A DNA stretch of 64,000 nt from Epiperipatus broadwayi (Eukaryota; Onychophora; Udeonychophora; Euonychophora; Peripatidae): NCBI GenBank assembly GCA_028023455.1, contig JAQFVV010006342.1, positions 2,255,001-2,319,000 on the forward strand, read 5' to 3'. Shown in pieces: positions 24,654 through 37,110 of the stretch. A program made the translations under genes and the position numbers. Every line of letters begins with the position of its first letter. Positions within the stretch are counted from its first letter, which is position 1. The notes under the pieces were generated by a model. That model searched no databases, was not told where the DNA came from, and saw only the letters and a list, made by a program, of their open reading frames with translations.

Positions 24654-24888
24654 AATTGATGTAAGCATTAGGAACGCTGAGTAAGAAAAGTTTAAAAATA
24701 AAAGTTTTATTATTGTATGCTGAACAGTTTTCAATATTTTAATCTTGATATTATATTTCTAGCAATGATTAGTTAAGATTGTTGTGAGTATGATATCAAG
24801 ATTAAGATATATTAAGCTGCTCAGCATAGGATAATAAAACTTATTCTTAAGCCTTTCTTACTCAGTGTTCCTAGCACTTATATCAATT
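24654..24888. mobile_element. Palindromic hairpin element (MITE-like)
   Basis: The left arm 24654-24757 is the diverged complement of 24793-24888. Outer ends read AATTGATGTAAGCATTAGG and, on the other strand, AATTGATATAAGTGCTAGG. Inner parts (CTGAGTAAGAAA, ATAAAAGTTTTATTATTGTATGCTGA, TATTTTAATCTTGATA) also match their complements. There is no ORF. The spacer is about 35 bp. Confidence 0.75.
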
Positions 24889-25632
24889 ACAATTGTATAA
24901 AAAAAGTTAACAAATGTATATACAAACTCTTTTAATGATTTCTCAATTTTTATTAAACTTTTGCATTATTAGAATAAAACTATTATCTCTTTTTATGGAA
25001 TGGGTCTTATACTACTTTTCTTCTTAGTTCTCAACCCTACATCATCATTTTAATTCCCTTCTATTCTGAAGAAGTTCACGTATTCATCACTTATTCAGAT
25101 AATTCAAGGATTGTCTGTTTAGAGGATGTATAATCCTTTAAGATTGCATTTGATTGAAGTTTTTCAACATAGAAGTTTCTGATATTTTCACTCTTATTGT
25201 TGTTTTGTTCTATTCATTATTTCATTGTTATTAAATGTGTTTATATTAACTTGCCATGTTGTATTTCTGTTCTGTATATCAATATTTTTGAATTTTTAAT
25301 AATGAAACAAAATTCATTCCCATTTAGAATTCAAACTCACTTCCTTAAGCTTCCCCAAAAAACTCATTAGCAGTTGAGCCAATGAAAATATTACATTTGT
25401 AGAATAAAATTTTGTTAATATTGATTTAACTTGTACTTAATTAATTAAATTAATTAAAATATATATATATTTTAATGTTTAGAGAATAATGTTTATAGAA
25501 AAATAACTGCAACAATAATATTGCAGATGAACAAAGACCATTAAAAGTGTCTGATGAAGAAAATTATTTTATTTAAATTGAAATTACATTTTATTTATAA
25601 CTAAAAAGTAAAAAAATAATATAAAAGAAATA

Positions 25633-25819
25633 TTTTTTTAAAATAATGCTTTTTTGTAAACAGTGGACTTAAAAATACAAAAATTACAAAGTAATCCAAC
25701 TAAAAAATATGTTATTTCATAAAAGCACCCTGTGACTTTTTTGATTTTTGTTTAATCAGAATACTTTATTTTTTTACTTTCTAGTCAGCTGTTTGCATAA
25801 AAGCATTATTTTAAAAAAG
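25633..25819. mobile_element. Small inverted-repeat element
   Basis: The 35-bp arms 25633-25667 and 25785-25819 are complementary at about 30 positions (TAAAATAATGCTTTT and GCAAACAG blocks). The interior of about 117 bp has no ORF. It may be a MITE, or a fold in AT-rich DNA, but the G/C-containing part of the arm argues against chance. Confidence 0.55.
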
Positions 25820-26446
25820 TCTATTTTTTAAATATTATTTTTATAGTAAAAAGTAAATAGGAATTTTGTTGTAAGACATTTACAAAATATTTGGGGAATT
25901 AATTTATTAGATTCTGGAGAAATAACCAAAGGAGTATGAGGATTAAATAATGTACGTGCAGAAACTACAACTAAATATATAAAAATAGAAATTAAAAGAA
26001 TCCAGATGTTTTTAAGAACAAAAAAAAAATGAATTGATTAGCTTTACTTGGAAATTGAGACAATTACCCAAATTGGAAGCCATCATATTCTTATTTTTAC
26101 ATGACTTAAAAATAATATGTGTTAATATTCAGATACTGAGAATAGATTAAAATTCCACGCTGCAATTTTGTGTGTGGGATTTATTGTGTCAAACTGAAGT
26201 CAGCAAAAGCAATAACTATATAGTATAAAGGATCATCACAACCATTATTACTTAATAATGCTCTAGATATATATGCACACAGAAAGATAAATAACTTATA
26301 TAGTAATCATTTGTGTAGAATTGTAATTACAACTTATAATAATAGTATTAAATTAATGTTATCAATTCTCTTTCCTGGTTTATATTATTTAAGGTATGTC
26401 TAATACTAACAGGTTTTTGTTATGTAAGATATTGATTCATTACCCT
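25820..26446. other. Intergenic, no gene recognised
   Basis: AT-rich sequence with no ORF or repeat boundary. Confidence 0.4.
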
Positions 26447-26570
26447 GCGTAGTTTGGTGTAGTTGGTACAGTGTCCAACTTGGGATTGGAAGGTCCCAGG
26501 ATGGATTTTACAATTCACAGTTTTGTTGCTTGAACTTATCAGCTTCTGAGCAATAAAGCCATAAACCTTT
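26447..26570 (+). mobile_element. tRNA-derived SINE, family S2, single copy
   Basis: GCGTAGTTTGGTGTAGTTGG, then GGTCCCAGGATGGATTTTAC and a tail TTGCTTGAACTTATCAGC ... GAGCAATAAAGCC match the layout of the S2 monomers at 11451-12130 (TAGTTTGGTGCAGTGG, GGTCCATGGATCACATCCC, then CTCCTGAATAATAAACC). I found no clear target-site duplication. Confidence 0.65.
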
Positions 26571-27005
26571 TTTTTTGTTTATCAAATCATTCACATAATA
26601 GTTTCTATTTCATTATTGTTCTTATTTATTTATTTTCATGTCCAGCTGTTGTTGGGTTTTAGTTAGTTTTTACATTGTTCAATTTGCTTTTATTTATGTG
26701 TTATTAAAAATCTTTATTTTCTAAAAGCAAAGTAATGTCATTGGAATATATTTCCATACAAACTATGGAATATATTTCCACAGTCAGCAGTCTCTTTTGT
26801 ATCGGTCAGATGATAAATTGATGGAAACAAGCAATAAGAAAATGCAAATAAGCAGGGACACTTAATCATCAGAAGTGATTTACTATTCATTCTCTTAACA
26901 CGATTAGTCTGTGGATATCACTACCATTAGATTTATTGAGTACTCAATCTTACATTAGATGGGGTCTTAGTAGAATGAAAACAACTGCAAGCATGATAAT
27001 CTTTA

Positions 27006-27263
27006 ATGAGACTTTTACATTATAAAAATTCACATATAAGTTGCATAAAAGAAAAAAAGTTCAAAGCCTCAATAATAAAGGCAAATACTGAAAACCTGTC
27101 TGAGAATCAAGATTTAAATGCAGTAAAGTGTCAGGTAATTACTGATTATTCAAAGCTTATAGTAGATGGCGTTATAAGTTCTCCTGCAGTTAATGAAGAA
27201 ATGAGGGTGTTAAAATGTATAGATACTGAACTGGAGCCAGATCTAAGTAGTGATTCAAGATGA
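27006..27263 (+). CDS. Unrecognised acidic ORF with a decayed duplicate downstream
   Basis: The ORF encodes 85 residues with a polar, acidic second half (a segment DLNAVKCQVITDYSKL and an end rich in Asp, Glu and Ser). The DNA of residues about 27-60 recurs in diverged form at 27419-27550 (GATTTAAATGGAATAAAATGTCTGGTAA against GATTTAAATGCAGTAAAGTGTCAGGTAA), where it is full of stops. This could be one exon of a repeat-containing gene or an element fragment. No splice sites or family are recognised. Confidence 0.2.
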   Translation: MRLLHYKNSHISCIKEKKFKASIIKANTENLSENQDLNAVKCQVITDYSKLIVDGVISSPAVNEEMRVLKCIDTELEPDLSSDSR

Positions 27264-28061
27264 TTGACTTGAATTCAAAACTTAAGGCTGATTCGAATTG
27301 CAGGTTTTTTTAATTGAAATTTCAGTTTTTTTCATTGAATAGGAAAATGATGTTAAAGAAAATTATTAGATTTTTGATCGCATTGCTTCCAACTTTGAAT
27401 CCTCAAAAACCATTGTTAAAAGCCATGAGCCAAAAGACAGTCTGAGTATGGAGATTTAAATGGAATAAAATGTCTGGTAAATATTGATGACTCAAGCCAA
27501 CAACAGATGGCTGTAGAATAGGAAGCTGTTACTAAAGAATTGAATGATTTGCTTTTATTGTTAATAAATGCGAACACATTATTCATGACTCTGAATGTAT
27601 ATACAGTATAAAGAAATCGAGCACAATTACGTTGACCTTCAGCCCTTCATCTCTCTCTCTTTTTTTTAAAATGTTGTTCACTGCGAGATTTTGTTTTATT
27701 TTGAAACAGGGCCTTTTTTTTTTTGTTTTGGAGTTATTATTTTCACAGATTATTGGATTGGAGTATTTTTACATTTTTGTTCCCTGTAATTGTAAATGCT
27801 TATAATAATGAAATTGATTTTTTCCCTTATGAAATCTATTTTAAAATATATTTAAATCTCATGCAGCGAATATCATCTTTCGCCAAGCTGAGTTCGTAAG
27901 AAAAAGCAGTTATTGATTTAAAACTATATATGGAGAGAATATTATATTCTTTTAACAGTATTATCAATAAAAGTATACGTTTAGAAAGCAAAGTGTTGAG
28001 GAATTATTTAATATGATAATAATAATCGAATTGTTTTATTGCTCGTGAGTTTATACGAAGT

Positions 28062-28130
28062 TTGAGTACCTCAGAGGGCTCAAACTGCGAATTTTAAGTT
28101 CAAGAATTTGCCACTTTACCGTTGCATCAA
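28062..28130 (-). repeat. tRNA-like / SINE fragment
   Basis: On the minus strand, TTTGATGCAACGGTAAAGTGG resembles the S2 A-box region and CAGTTTGAGCCCTCTGAGG contains a degenerate B box, about 35 bp apart. No tail or target-site duplication is seen. Confidence 0.4.
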
Positions 28131-29649
28131 ATCATGCAGATCAATTATTATAATTTAAATAGTATATATAATAGAGAAATAGATCTTAACAAAACTAAAC
28201 AACTGAAGAAATAATAAAACTTCCGGTTTTTTCGAAGAGTAGGATTAGGACTGAAGTTAACACGTATTATTTAAAAGATTTCAAGACACAGCAATAGGAC
28301 GCTTTTATTCCTAATTGTGTATGTTGAGGAGGGTAATAAATTTTGTCTAGGGTAGTTATCAAAAACTTAACCATTGTATTTGATTATTATTATCTGCTGT
28401 CCTACTTTTTTAATGCATGGAAGAATGCTAGTTATTTTCAGTTGTCGAATTTCTTATAAAACTCTTCGCCATTACCACCCAATTTTTATTTTTTTTTAGG
28501 ATGCCATTTCTCAGAATCTACTGAGGCTGTTTTAAGACCAAACTCATCACTGTGATGATAGATGCATCCATCACGTTACCATTTCATCCTTTTTTCTTCC
28601 AAATCAATTATTTCTAAATTTATTTTACTGAATCAATATATCCCATAATATTATTAAAACGAGGCAATTTCAATTTAGTTCTTTTTTGCTTCTAACCAAA
28701 GTTTAGATCTAAACTGATCAAATTCTCAATGATTTGTTTTGTTGGTCATGGTATTCTCAGAAATTTTTGTCATCACTGCACTTCAAAGTATCGATATATA
28801 TATATTTTACTTCTTTATTGTCCAGATTTCATATCCATAGTGAGTCAAGAAAATGTAATCCTAATTTTTAAAGTATTTTCCTGTATTTCAATTACATTCA
28901 TTAAAACAAAAACATAACATGACTTCCTGGTTTCACAATGCTATTCAGAAGCAAGGCCATTTTTTTCACTGTTGCCATCTATTGTAAGCTTGAGCAATTA
29001 CTTACTAGATGGTAGAGCTTATTAAATCCATATTCTGGGCTATTCTATTCATATTTTATGGCAACTAAATTCATTGTCAAATTATGGTTAATCTTTTGAG
29101 TGTTATAATTTTTGTATTAATTAATGATCTTTGGAGCAAAAGCTGTGAATAATTTTCATGTCTTCACTATCAGTTTTGTCTGCTGTTGTCTTTGTTCTCA
29201 ATCTTTTTCATCTTCATCTTTATTCACAATCCAATCTTCATACCCTGCTTTAATTTTCTTAATAAGTGACATTTTTTTCTCCATTTATGAATTTCCACAA
29301 GTATTCAATCTATATTTGATATTTCATAATATGGCTTTAATCGTTACATATTCAGTAAGTCACACTTTTCTGCCTATAGCCACTTTTTAGATAATGCAAG
29401 GTCAGTATGTCTTGACATAAGACTTACACCCAAGCAGTATGAGAGAAAATAAAGAAGGTCTGAGATGATTACTTTAAGTGAGAGGTATTCATTTGAAGAA
29501 TTTCTAAATTCATATTAGTAAACATCTTTTCCATTTTGTTTAGTATTTCTGTCAAATGCTTCTAATGCCATTTTATACATTTAACCTTTAATTTATTTGT
29601 TTGTCACTATGGTTATGTTTATAATTTTACATTTCATTTCCACCAAATA

Positions 29650-30195
29650 AGATATCTGGTCATTCACCTACACATTCTAGTGTTATAAGCTAGGTCTAAT
29701 AGCTGGCCCATCATCAGGTTATTTTGATCTCATAAATCAAATCTGATCAGCTGATTGTTCTCAGGTCATTTTGATTTTATACATTATTTAACCAGTTAGT
29801 CATTCTGGTATTATAAGTTGTATCATTTAGATGTTTATTAGATAAATGAAGTCTGACCAACTGGTCAATCTGGTCACATAAGTCAAGTCAATTAGCTTGT
29901 TATTCATCATCTCATTTTGGTCTAATAAGTCATGTCTGATCAGCTATTTGTTTTTTAGTCATTATGATCTTATAAGCCATTTCTGATCTTTTGGTCATTC
30001 ACCCGGTCATTCTGACCTCATAAGACAAATCTATTCAGCTAATCATTCACCAGGTCATTTTGGTGTCCTAAGCCATATCTGGTCAGTTGGTTGCTGATTA
30101 TATTATTGTAATATTATAAGCCAAATGTGATGAGGGTCAGTCTGGTCTCCTTAAGTCATCTGATTGTTTGTGGTCAATGTAATCTCATGAAGAAG
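29650..30195 (+). repeat. Decayed minisatellite, units of about 60 bp
   Basis: About nine diverged units carry the recurring words GGTCATT(C/T)TG(A/G)T, then CT(C/T)ATAAG(T/C)CA, then TCTGATCAGCTG(G/A)TTGTTCA. Examples start near 29660, 29715, 29765, 29870, 29925, 29988, 30050 and 30130. Spacing and sequence have both drifted, which indicates an old tandem array. Confidence 0.7.
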
Positions 30196-30453
30196 TATGC
30201 ATCCTTCTGGTCTGTCTAATTCCATATATTATTTATTTTGCAATTCCTTTTTCCTTAATTTGATGATCTATTTTTTCTCACATAGGCACTTAATTTATGC
30301 CTATTAATATAAATATGGATTATCTTTTTTAAAAAAGTTTTATTGGTTTTCATATAAAACAGATTAAAAAATAAAATTACCTAATCTTACATTAAAATAC
30401 ACTATTTTAATTTAAATCTATTATTATAAAGTATTGAAAAATTTGAACTTATG

Positions 30454-30747
30454 CAAATGGAAGTCAACCTCCGATAATGCGCTACGATCGTAGGTGGTTT
30501 AAAATGAGACTGTCTTTCTCCTGCGATAGGTTAACTAAATTTGTACACTTCAATATTTTATTATGACATCAGGCACACAATAGACTCAAGCCCTGATTTA
30601 AGCATGGTCAGTGAGAGATGATGTACATACAAATACGCTCTAAACATAAGTGATTCACTTAAGTTTTTTTAAACTCTTACTGGCGGGTGAGTGCGAGATT
30701 TATAATATTTAAGAAATAGCGCATTATTGGAGGTTGACTTCCATTTG
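30454..30747. mobile_element. MITE with 31-bp terminal inverted repeats
   Basis: The left end 30454-30484 and the complement of the right end 30717-30747 agree at 30 of 31 positions (CAAATGGAAGTCAACCTCC, then one mismatch, then ATAATGCGCTA). The interior is 232 bp, relatively GC-rich for the window and without an ORF. I could not define a target-site duplication, so the superfamily is open. High arm identity suggests recent activity. Confidence 0.85.
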
Positions 30748-31508
30748 AATAATGACTATTTTAATTTATTTAAAGTTTTGTATGATATATATACATGTTT
30801 CAACTAAATTTTTGCAAAATGTGTTAGCAAATACAAAATAATATAAGAATGAAAAAAAAACACAGACTTCCCAATTAAACAAACAGGAAATGGTAAAGCA
30901 GTACTTAGCTTCACCATTGCCTGCATTTTAGCGCATTTAGACAAATCCAAAATAGTGAAATGTTTCATTTGAAGAGTTATATAATGATAAATTTAAGATA
31001 ATGAGATATAACTGGTCTGCATCTAAGAAAATGTTTGTACTTTTTTGTGTGTGATAATGTCTATAGCTGTAAGTTTGAAATGTAAAAAAGAAACATTAAT
31101 TATAAAAATAAGATGATGATTTGAGTAGAGAATGTAATGAAATGTTCAAAGATGGAGACTATAATCTATTTGACCTTTATTATAGACAGTGATTAAGCAC
31201 AAGTAAATATATTTTTTAACTTACTAAAATAAATGGATAGTTCCCTATTAGGATGGATTGTTGTGAATAAGTCATAAACATCACATGATCACCACACTGT
31301 ATGGAGAGTTTTACCTGTTTGAATAAGTCATATACTTTACATTAAATTTCCAAAGGGCTGTGGCATTTGCAAACTATCTTAGCCATGTTGAGTTTGGCCT
31401 AGATGCAAAAATTTGTTTAGAAAGCATGCCCCCCCCCCTCAACTGGTTCCCAACTCTATATTTGAAATATAGAAGTCATCAATTGTATGTAATCATTTTT
31501 TCTCTGAT
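30748..31508. other. Intergenic, no gene recognised
   Basis: AT-rich sequence. A C9 run occurs near 31430. Confidence 0.4.
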
Positions 31509-31638
31509 AAAGAAAGTAATTAGTCAAGCATTGGTGGTCTGAGTGGTCAACACAGCAGCCTTACAAGCAGTTGTCCCTGATTTGCGGATTCACTTCCTGG
31601 CCAATGCTTTGACAGATAAAAAAAAAAGAAAGTAATTA
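31509..31638 (+). mobile_element. tRNA-derived SINE, family S1, with 14-bp TSD
   Basis: AAAGAAAGTAATTA at 31509-31522 recurs at 31625-31638. The insert has an A-box-like TGGTCTGAGTGGTCA (31535-31549), a B-box-like GGATTCACTTCC (31586-31597), then CTGGCCAATGCTTTGACA and an A-rich tail. Order and wording match the copy at 3187-3324 (TTAGCCGAGAGGTCAG, GGTTCGCCTCC, CTGGCCGATGCTATGACA), with about 20 bp of length difference between the boxes. Confidence 0.88.
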
Positions 31639-32084
31639 AAATATAAGAAGTGAGATAGATTTATTTTGTTAATCCTTGAATGTAATGTCATTTTTTAAAA
31701 TTAATAGTTTCTCATGTATCTACTAATGTTAGCCTTTCTATTCAGCACAGATCAAATTGTGGTCATCAGAGATTTCAAAATAGATGGGGGTTCTCATTCA
31801 TATTTATTTCTTTGCTGCAAATTCTTTTACAAAATTCTTGTAACATGTCTTGATGTAAGTGCAGGGTGGGTTTAAAAAAATTATAAATTGCAAACTCACT
31901 AATCATAAATTATATGCAATTAATACACACACACACACTCACAAATATTTATTTGACTTTTCTAAACAACAACAATACATTCCAGTACTTTCTGTGCAAG
32001 CCCTATTCTATAACATAGAAAAACAAAAACACCCATTGGATTCTATCTAGAATATTGTTTAATTTTGACAACTACACTCTTCGT

Positions 32085-32300
32085 AATATGATGCAGTGAT
32101 AAAATAGAAGATGTGGAGCTCAAGGTCCACAGATTGCATCTCACTTCTGATGCTTAACTTGGAGTTTTAAGAAACAAATCATATAGTTTAGATTAGTTGT
32201 AGAGTCATAGACTCTATAACTCAAGAACCATGGATTGCAACTTGTCTGTCACTTTGGTGCTAAAACTTCAAGTGTTTTACACAATAATTCCCAAATAACA
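32085..32300 (+). repeat. Two degenerate S2 SINE monomers in tandem
   Basis: Unit one (ATGCAGTGATAAAATAGAAG, GGAGCTCAAGGTCCACAG, TTGCATCTCACTTCTGATGC) and unit two (TTGTAGAGTCATAGACTC, AAGAACCATGGATTGCAAC, GTCACTTTGGTGCTAAAAC) follow the S2 monomer order, each ending in an AACAAATCAT-like tail. Confidence 0.65.
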
Positions 32301-35300
32301 AATCATTTGTTTATTTATTTCACTTTACAATCATATATACAAGTGATAATTTTGCAAACACCATGCAATTTCAACTTCTTTCACTTAATATTTATTGCAG
32401 AATTAACAATATGGATATGTTCCATTACAATCATCACAGGTCAGAGGTCTGACCATATAATGGCTATTTCCAGATTCATTAAACAAATAAGTGATAACTG
32501 TGTCTCAATGGGAAATCCAGACAGATATGTAAATTATTCAATAACAATACATATATAATACCAGATTTAACTTATTATACAATAGTAGTAAAATTATTTA
32601 AAACTACAATCTTGCCCAATGGGTTACTAAAATGATAATCAAGACAGAAGAGGCATTTAGATATTCCTAGATACCACTTGTGATCTTCAGTTGGAATTCC
32701 ACTAGGTATGGAGAGCTGTCCAGATCTTTCTTTATTTAGGCACTGCTTAGATTGACATGTTGGTTCCTTCTCTCAACTCATGGCTTGATTATTTTTTTAT
32801 ATTTTTTTGAGATCATTTAGGGCTTTTCAGCAATATATTTGCATTCTATTTTAAGACTTTTGATTTAAGAATAACTAATTAGATCTACAATTCGATTGCT
32901 TATCTTTTATTTTTTTCCTAATTTTCTTTTTTTACCGTTTCAACTCCCCGGCTTTAGATTGTATGTTTTAAATATAATGTATCATTTTTATGTATTCATA
33001 TATATTTAAGTATTTTGTAGTTTGATGAAGACAGCTGGTAGTTAAATCTGTAAGAAAATAAAATTATTTATAGAAACAATATGTTTGCATTGAATAAAGT
33101 ATAAATGAAAAGAGTTTTTAATTATATTACTTATCTTTTAATTACACATTCATTCCTTTTAATTAATCATTTCTTCCCTTCTTATCTATACCTTAATTAC
33201 TATTGCTTTTATAGTTTACTACATAAATTATTTTTTATAGCTTTAAGATATGAATGGTTACTTTAAACAGATTTGAGATGTGAATACTTTTTACTTTTGC
33301 CAGGTGCGGTGTTTTTTTGTTTTGGATGTGCGCGCGCATACATTTACACACACGAATTCTATAATTGTGATTTACTGAACCAGTGCGTTATCAGGCCATT
33401 GTAATATGTGTCTATATTCAAAACGCGATTCGTTGCCGATTTTAGAGTTGCATCCTTTTGTCCATTCTTAATAAGATAAGCCAGAGGAAGAAATTATGCC
33501 TTCTGTTGGCGTGAAGTCATGGGAAGCGACTGTCAAGAGCTTTCTTATAAGATTGTTAATTGCTTCAGATCTAGTCTCAAGAATTCATTTCTAAAATTGA
33601 TTTGAAGAAGTTACTAGACTTTCATATTTTAGATTTTTTTTTTATTTAAAGTAAAAAAAAAAAAGCATGCAATTCTAATTTATAATTTTTGATTTATTAG
33701 TTTTAGATATCTTAAAAGCTTTTAATGACAAAAATGTATTTTAAATGTGTTACCATAGAAACAAGTACTAAGACGTGCTCTGGCAGATTTTTTCCTCTTA
33801 AATCTTTATTGTAATTAATTTATAATACTTTATTTTTACAAACTAATGGAAAAATGAAATAGATAAAGCAAAAAATATTTTTTAATAACACAAAGAAAAA
33901 ATAAATTCTTTATCCCCTCCCGACTGCTTCATTCTCCGAAAGGTGCCGGCGTTAAACTATCCCTAACTGTCTTAAGTGATGAGAAATGAGTGGACATTAT
34001 GTATATAAAATATCAAACCATTATTTTTAAACTAATCTTTTGGCATTCACGCAGGTGTGTGTACGTTTGCATAGCAATTTTATTTTTTAGCTACGTTTGA
34101 TCTCACAGCTACTAAAAAATGCATATTGTTATTTTAATGTATCATTTGCAAATTTCTCTTTTTAATTTATATTTGGATCTTTTATTAGATCTGAGAAAAT
34201 AAAATCAAAAGGAGAATTAGATCAATTATTTTAATTAATTAAAAGAGCTGGAAAAGATAAAAACTATTATAGAGTACACTATATAAAAACGTAATTTCTT
34301 GGTTGGCTTTATGGAGATTTATAATACACGATATGGTGTTTATCACGTAGAGGAATTTTGTAATTCACAACGTGGATGATTAATTTTGCGACATTTCTTG
34401 AAAGATATGCTTATAATTTTTCATTTTACCACATGACTTAATAAAAACATCTAAATGAAGGTAAATAACCCCAAGGATGCATTTCATGTCGAACTAATAC
34501 TCTTCAATTGATCCAGATCTTTATATGATATAATCATTTCTAGCCTAATAAGTGATTATTTGTAATTGTTAAGATATTTATATGAGAAGATTGACGTCAT
34601 ATTTGTGGGTGTAGGAAGTTAGGCACCTTTACATAAAAGTGAAATAATATACATTTGACTGTTCTTCCTGTTACATAATATAACTAAAATTACTGGTCTT
34701 TTCATTCTGTATTTTGAAAATATGGATCATATTTTGTTTCAGAAATAATACAGATCAGACATTGTGTGTAGGTTTTATATGCTAGTCATCACCCAGACTA
34801 TTACAGTTTGGCATTTGCATTCAACTGTGGGGAACTGACAATTTAATTCATGTAAAAAAAAACAACAACTTGCTTTTGATTACAGACACTTGATGACCAG
34901 GACTTGCAAAAAGTGTTTTTACAGTAAAAAAAAAAGATGGGGTGAAAAAGTGTAAACTCTGATTTACGATATCTGAGATTGGTTCTATGCATGTTTATGC
35001 ATCAAATCATACTCTATATGTTTAAACTTGTTGATAACTTGGTTATTTTAGTCAGAACAGCTGTTAATTGGACTAATTATTGTGTATTTGTTAATAATGA
35101 ATGCTAAGTATTGAATAAATTACATTACTATGAATATCTTTATGCATTACTCTTGTGAAAGAGTTGTATGACATCCACATTTTACAGTGTTCATGTAGAT
35201 GATTGCTTATTGTAACTCGTGCATTAGGTTGAGTGGGATCCAATATATTTAATTAATCCTTTTGTACTGAGTTATGCTAAGTTTTGTTATTAGCTTGTAG

Positions 35301-36810
35301 GAATTATTTGAGGCATTAGTATTAAATTTGTACAGATGAACAATATATTCTTAGGTTTTAACAGTTGAGGTTCTAATTTCATAATGATTCACCAAATTTC
35401 TTAATCTTGTCATCTCATGTCATTGTTTTTCAATGATGTGCTGGAAAACATTTAATAACCAGCTTTTATAAAAACAGATGATTTTTGTAAGTATAACTTC
35501 AGTAGTGTTTGGAGATCCTAATTTATAAGACCATTTACTTATGCAAGATGAAAAGATTTTCAGCATTGAAAGAAACACTTTCTATTTATCTAGAGCTCCA
35601 AATACGCTAAATAGCCAGCATGCCTCTTTCATATTTAGATCTAAAATATAATTTAAATGTTTTATTTTTCTTTATTTTATATAAAACAAAACTGTCCAAA
35701 GATATATATCTGCTCCTGTTATTTTCTTGTCAATAATAATTGCAATATTGATTCAGAAATTAAGGAAACTGCTAACATTTTTTCGAAATTATCTATAAAT
35801 TGTTAATTGAAATAATTGTAATAAAAAAAGTTTTTTGTGCATTAGATTCTCTTTTAATTTAGATCTGCTAAGCTTGTGTGTTTCTTTTGGTCTGTTGACT
35901 TAAAAAACTTGTTTTGTGTTGTTGACATGGGTCCACATTTTTTTGTTAAGTAGAAAATAAGTGTTTGGGTTTATACTAATTGTTTTTTTTTATAAATCCC
36001 TATGTCAAAATCTTCTAGATTAGAATTCTACCATATATCAGAATAATAATCAAGTGCAAGTTGAAACTATTAGATTAAATAGTCAAAATTTTTCTAGAAG
36101 TTGGTTATGAAAGGGATAGGTGAAGGTTCAGTTCAGACCATTTTTTAAATATTTTGTTGCCATAATAAACCTAGCAGGAGTACAGTCTAGTATACTAAAT
36201 TAAATAAGTCTTGGTATCTTTTCAAAATATTAGTTCATAAATCTGCATGGGAAACATTTTGGATAGTTTTAATAATCTACTCTAATAAATAGTAGTACAA
36301 GAAAATATAAATATCATTTCCAATCTTATTCTTTATCCATACTAGCAGTAATAAACATTAATATTTACCTTATTTGATTATAGTTATGATTATTGGTTTA
36401 TACATTAAAATATAGCGTTACAATATATATTATGGTATACTTGTCATACTCATAATCTAGTGTTTGAATCTGAATATACCTGAAAATTTATCTGATAACA
36501 AAATTTCTAAGCAAATAATTTGCTAACAATCCTGATATTGGTTGGAAAATGAGTGTTTAGCAAAAGAGTAAAACAAAAATAAAGAGGACTTTGTGGTCTC
36601 TTGGAACCTGATAGTTGATTAGCCATGTGAGTATTATCTATGTCATCATGGCCTGGTAAAATCTATAGTGGAATGATTATAAAAGACTTTTGCTCAAAAA
36701 TTAGAAACACCTCAATATAAAACTTACCACTCCCTGCAGCAGTCTCTCAGACCTTTTCTGACTTCCACATTAGTTCAGAATTCTTTATTCAACATCTGGA
36801 TTAAAGCAAC
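32301..36810. other. Intergenic, no gene recognised
   Basis: This is mostly AT-rich. Two GC-richer islands (33300-33560 and 33915-33985) look less repeat-like than their surroundings but give no recognised protein. Positions 33021-33060 carry a TTGATGAAGACAGCTGG sequence resembling the hammerhead-like arms at 41452-41693. Confidence 0.4.
34470..34514 (-). pseudogene. Hammerhead motif, copy 4, degenerate
   Basis: On the minus strand GAAATGCATCCTTGGGG is preserved, but the first core reads TTGAAGA instead of CTGATGA and stem II no longer pairs well. It is a recognisable relic of family M. Confidence 0.5.
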
Positions 36811-37082
36811 AATGAAAAATAAAATATACCCAATTAATATTAAACTTATATCTGATTCTCTCTAAACTATGATGAAAAGTTTATGCACTTCAGAAGTCAG
36901 TTTAATGACAAATCACAAGCAAAATCATTTTCAGTACACTAAAATAATGCAAAATATTACAGAATAATAATTACATTTGTCATTAAACTAACTTCTGAAG
37001 GACATAAACTTTTCAACAGACTACAGAGAGAATCAAGAATAAATATTGAATATTAATTGGGTACGATATTTTATTTTTCATT
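36811..37082. mobile_element. Palindromic hairpin element beside an (ATT)n tract
   Basis: The arms 36811-36913 and 36974-37082 are complementary over about 105 bp (for example AATGAAAAATAAAATAT, CCCAATTAATATT, GAAAAGTTTATG and CTTCAGAAGT(C/T)AGTTTAA), with a 60-bp spacer. An (ATT)n microsatellite follows directly (37081-37110). No ORF is present. Confidence 0.8.
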
Positions 37083-37110
37083 ATTATTATTATTATTATT
37101 ATTATTTTTT

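Larger units (their letters stand above)
26571..29649. other. Intergenic with possible decayed coding repeats
   Basis: No gene is confirmed. An 85-codon ORF (27006-27263) and a diverged copy of its middle (about 27419-27550) are described separately. The rest is AT-rich with nothing assigned. Confidence 0.4.

Noticed and set aside
31926-31940. (AC)n run and other simple repeats, poly(C) at 31430 and 38195, numerous (TA)n tracts
   Set aside because: Ordinary microsatellites without further structure, noted only as landmarks.
33470-33590. Short GC-richer frame beginning at an ATG near 33496
   Set aside because: Only about 30 codons, with no splice donor in frame and no recognised protein.
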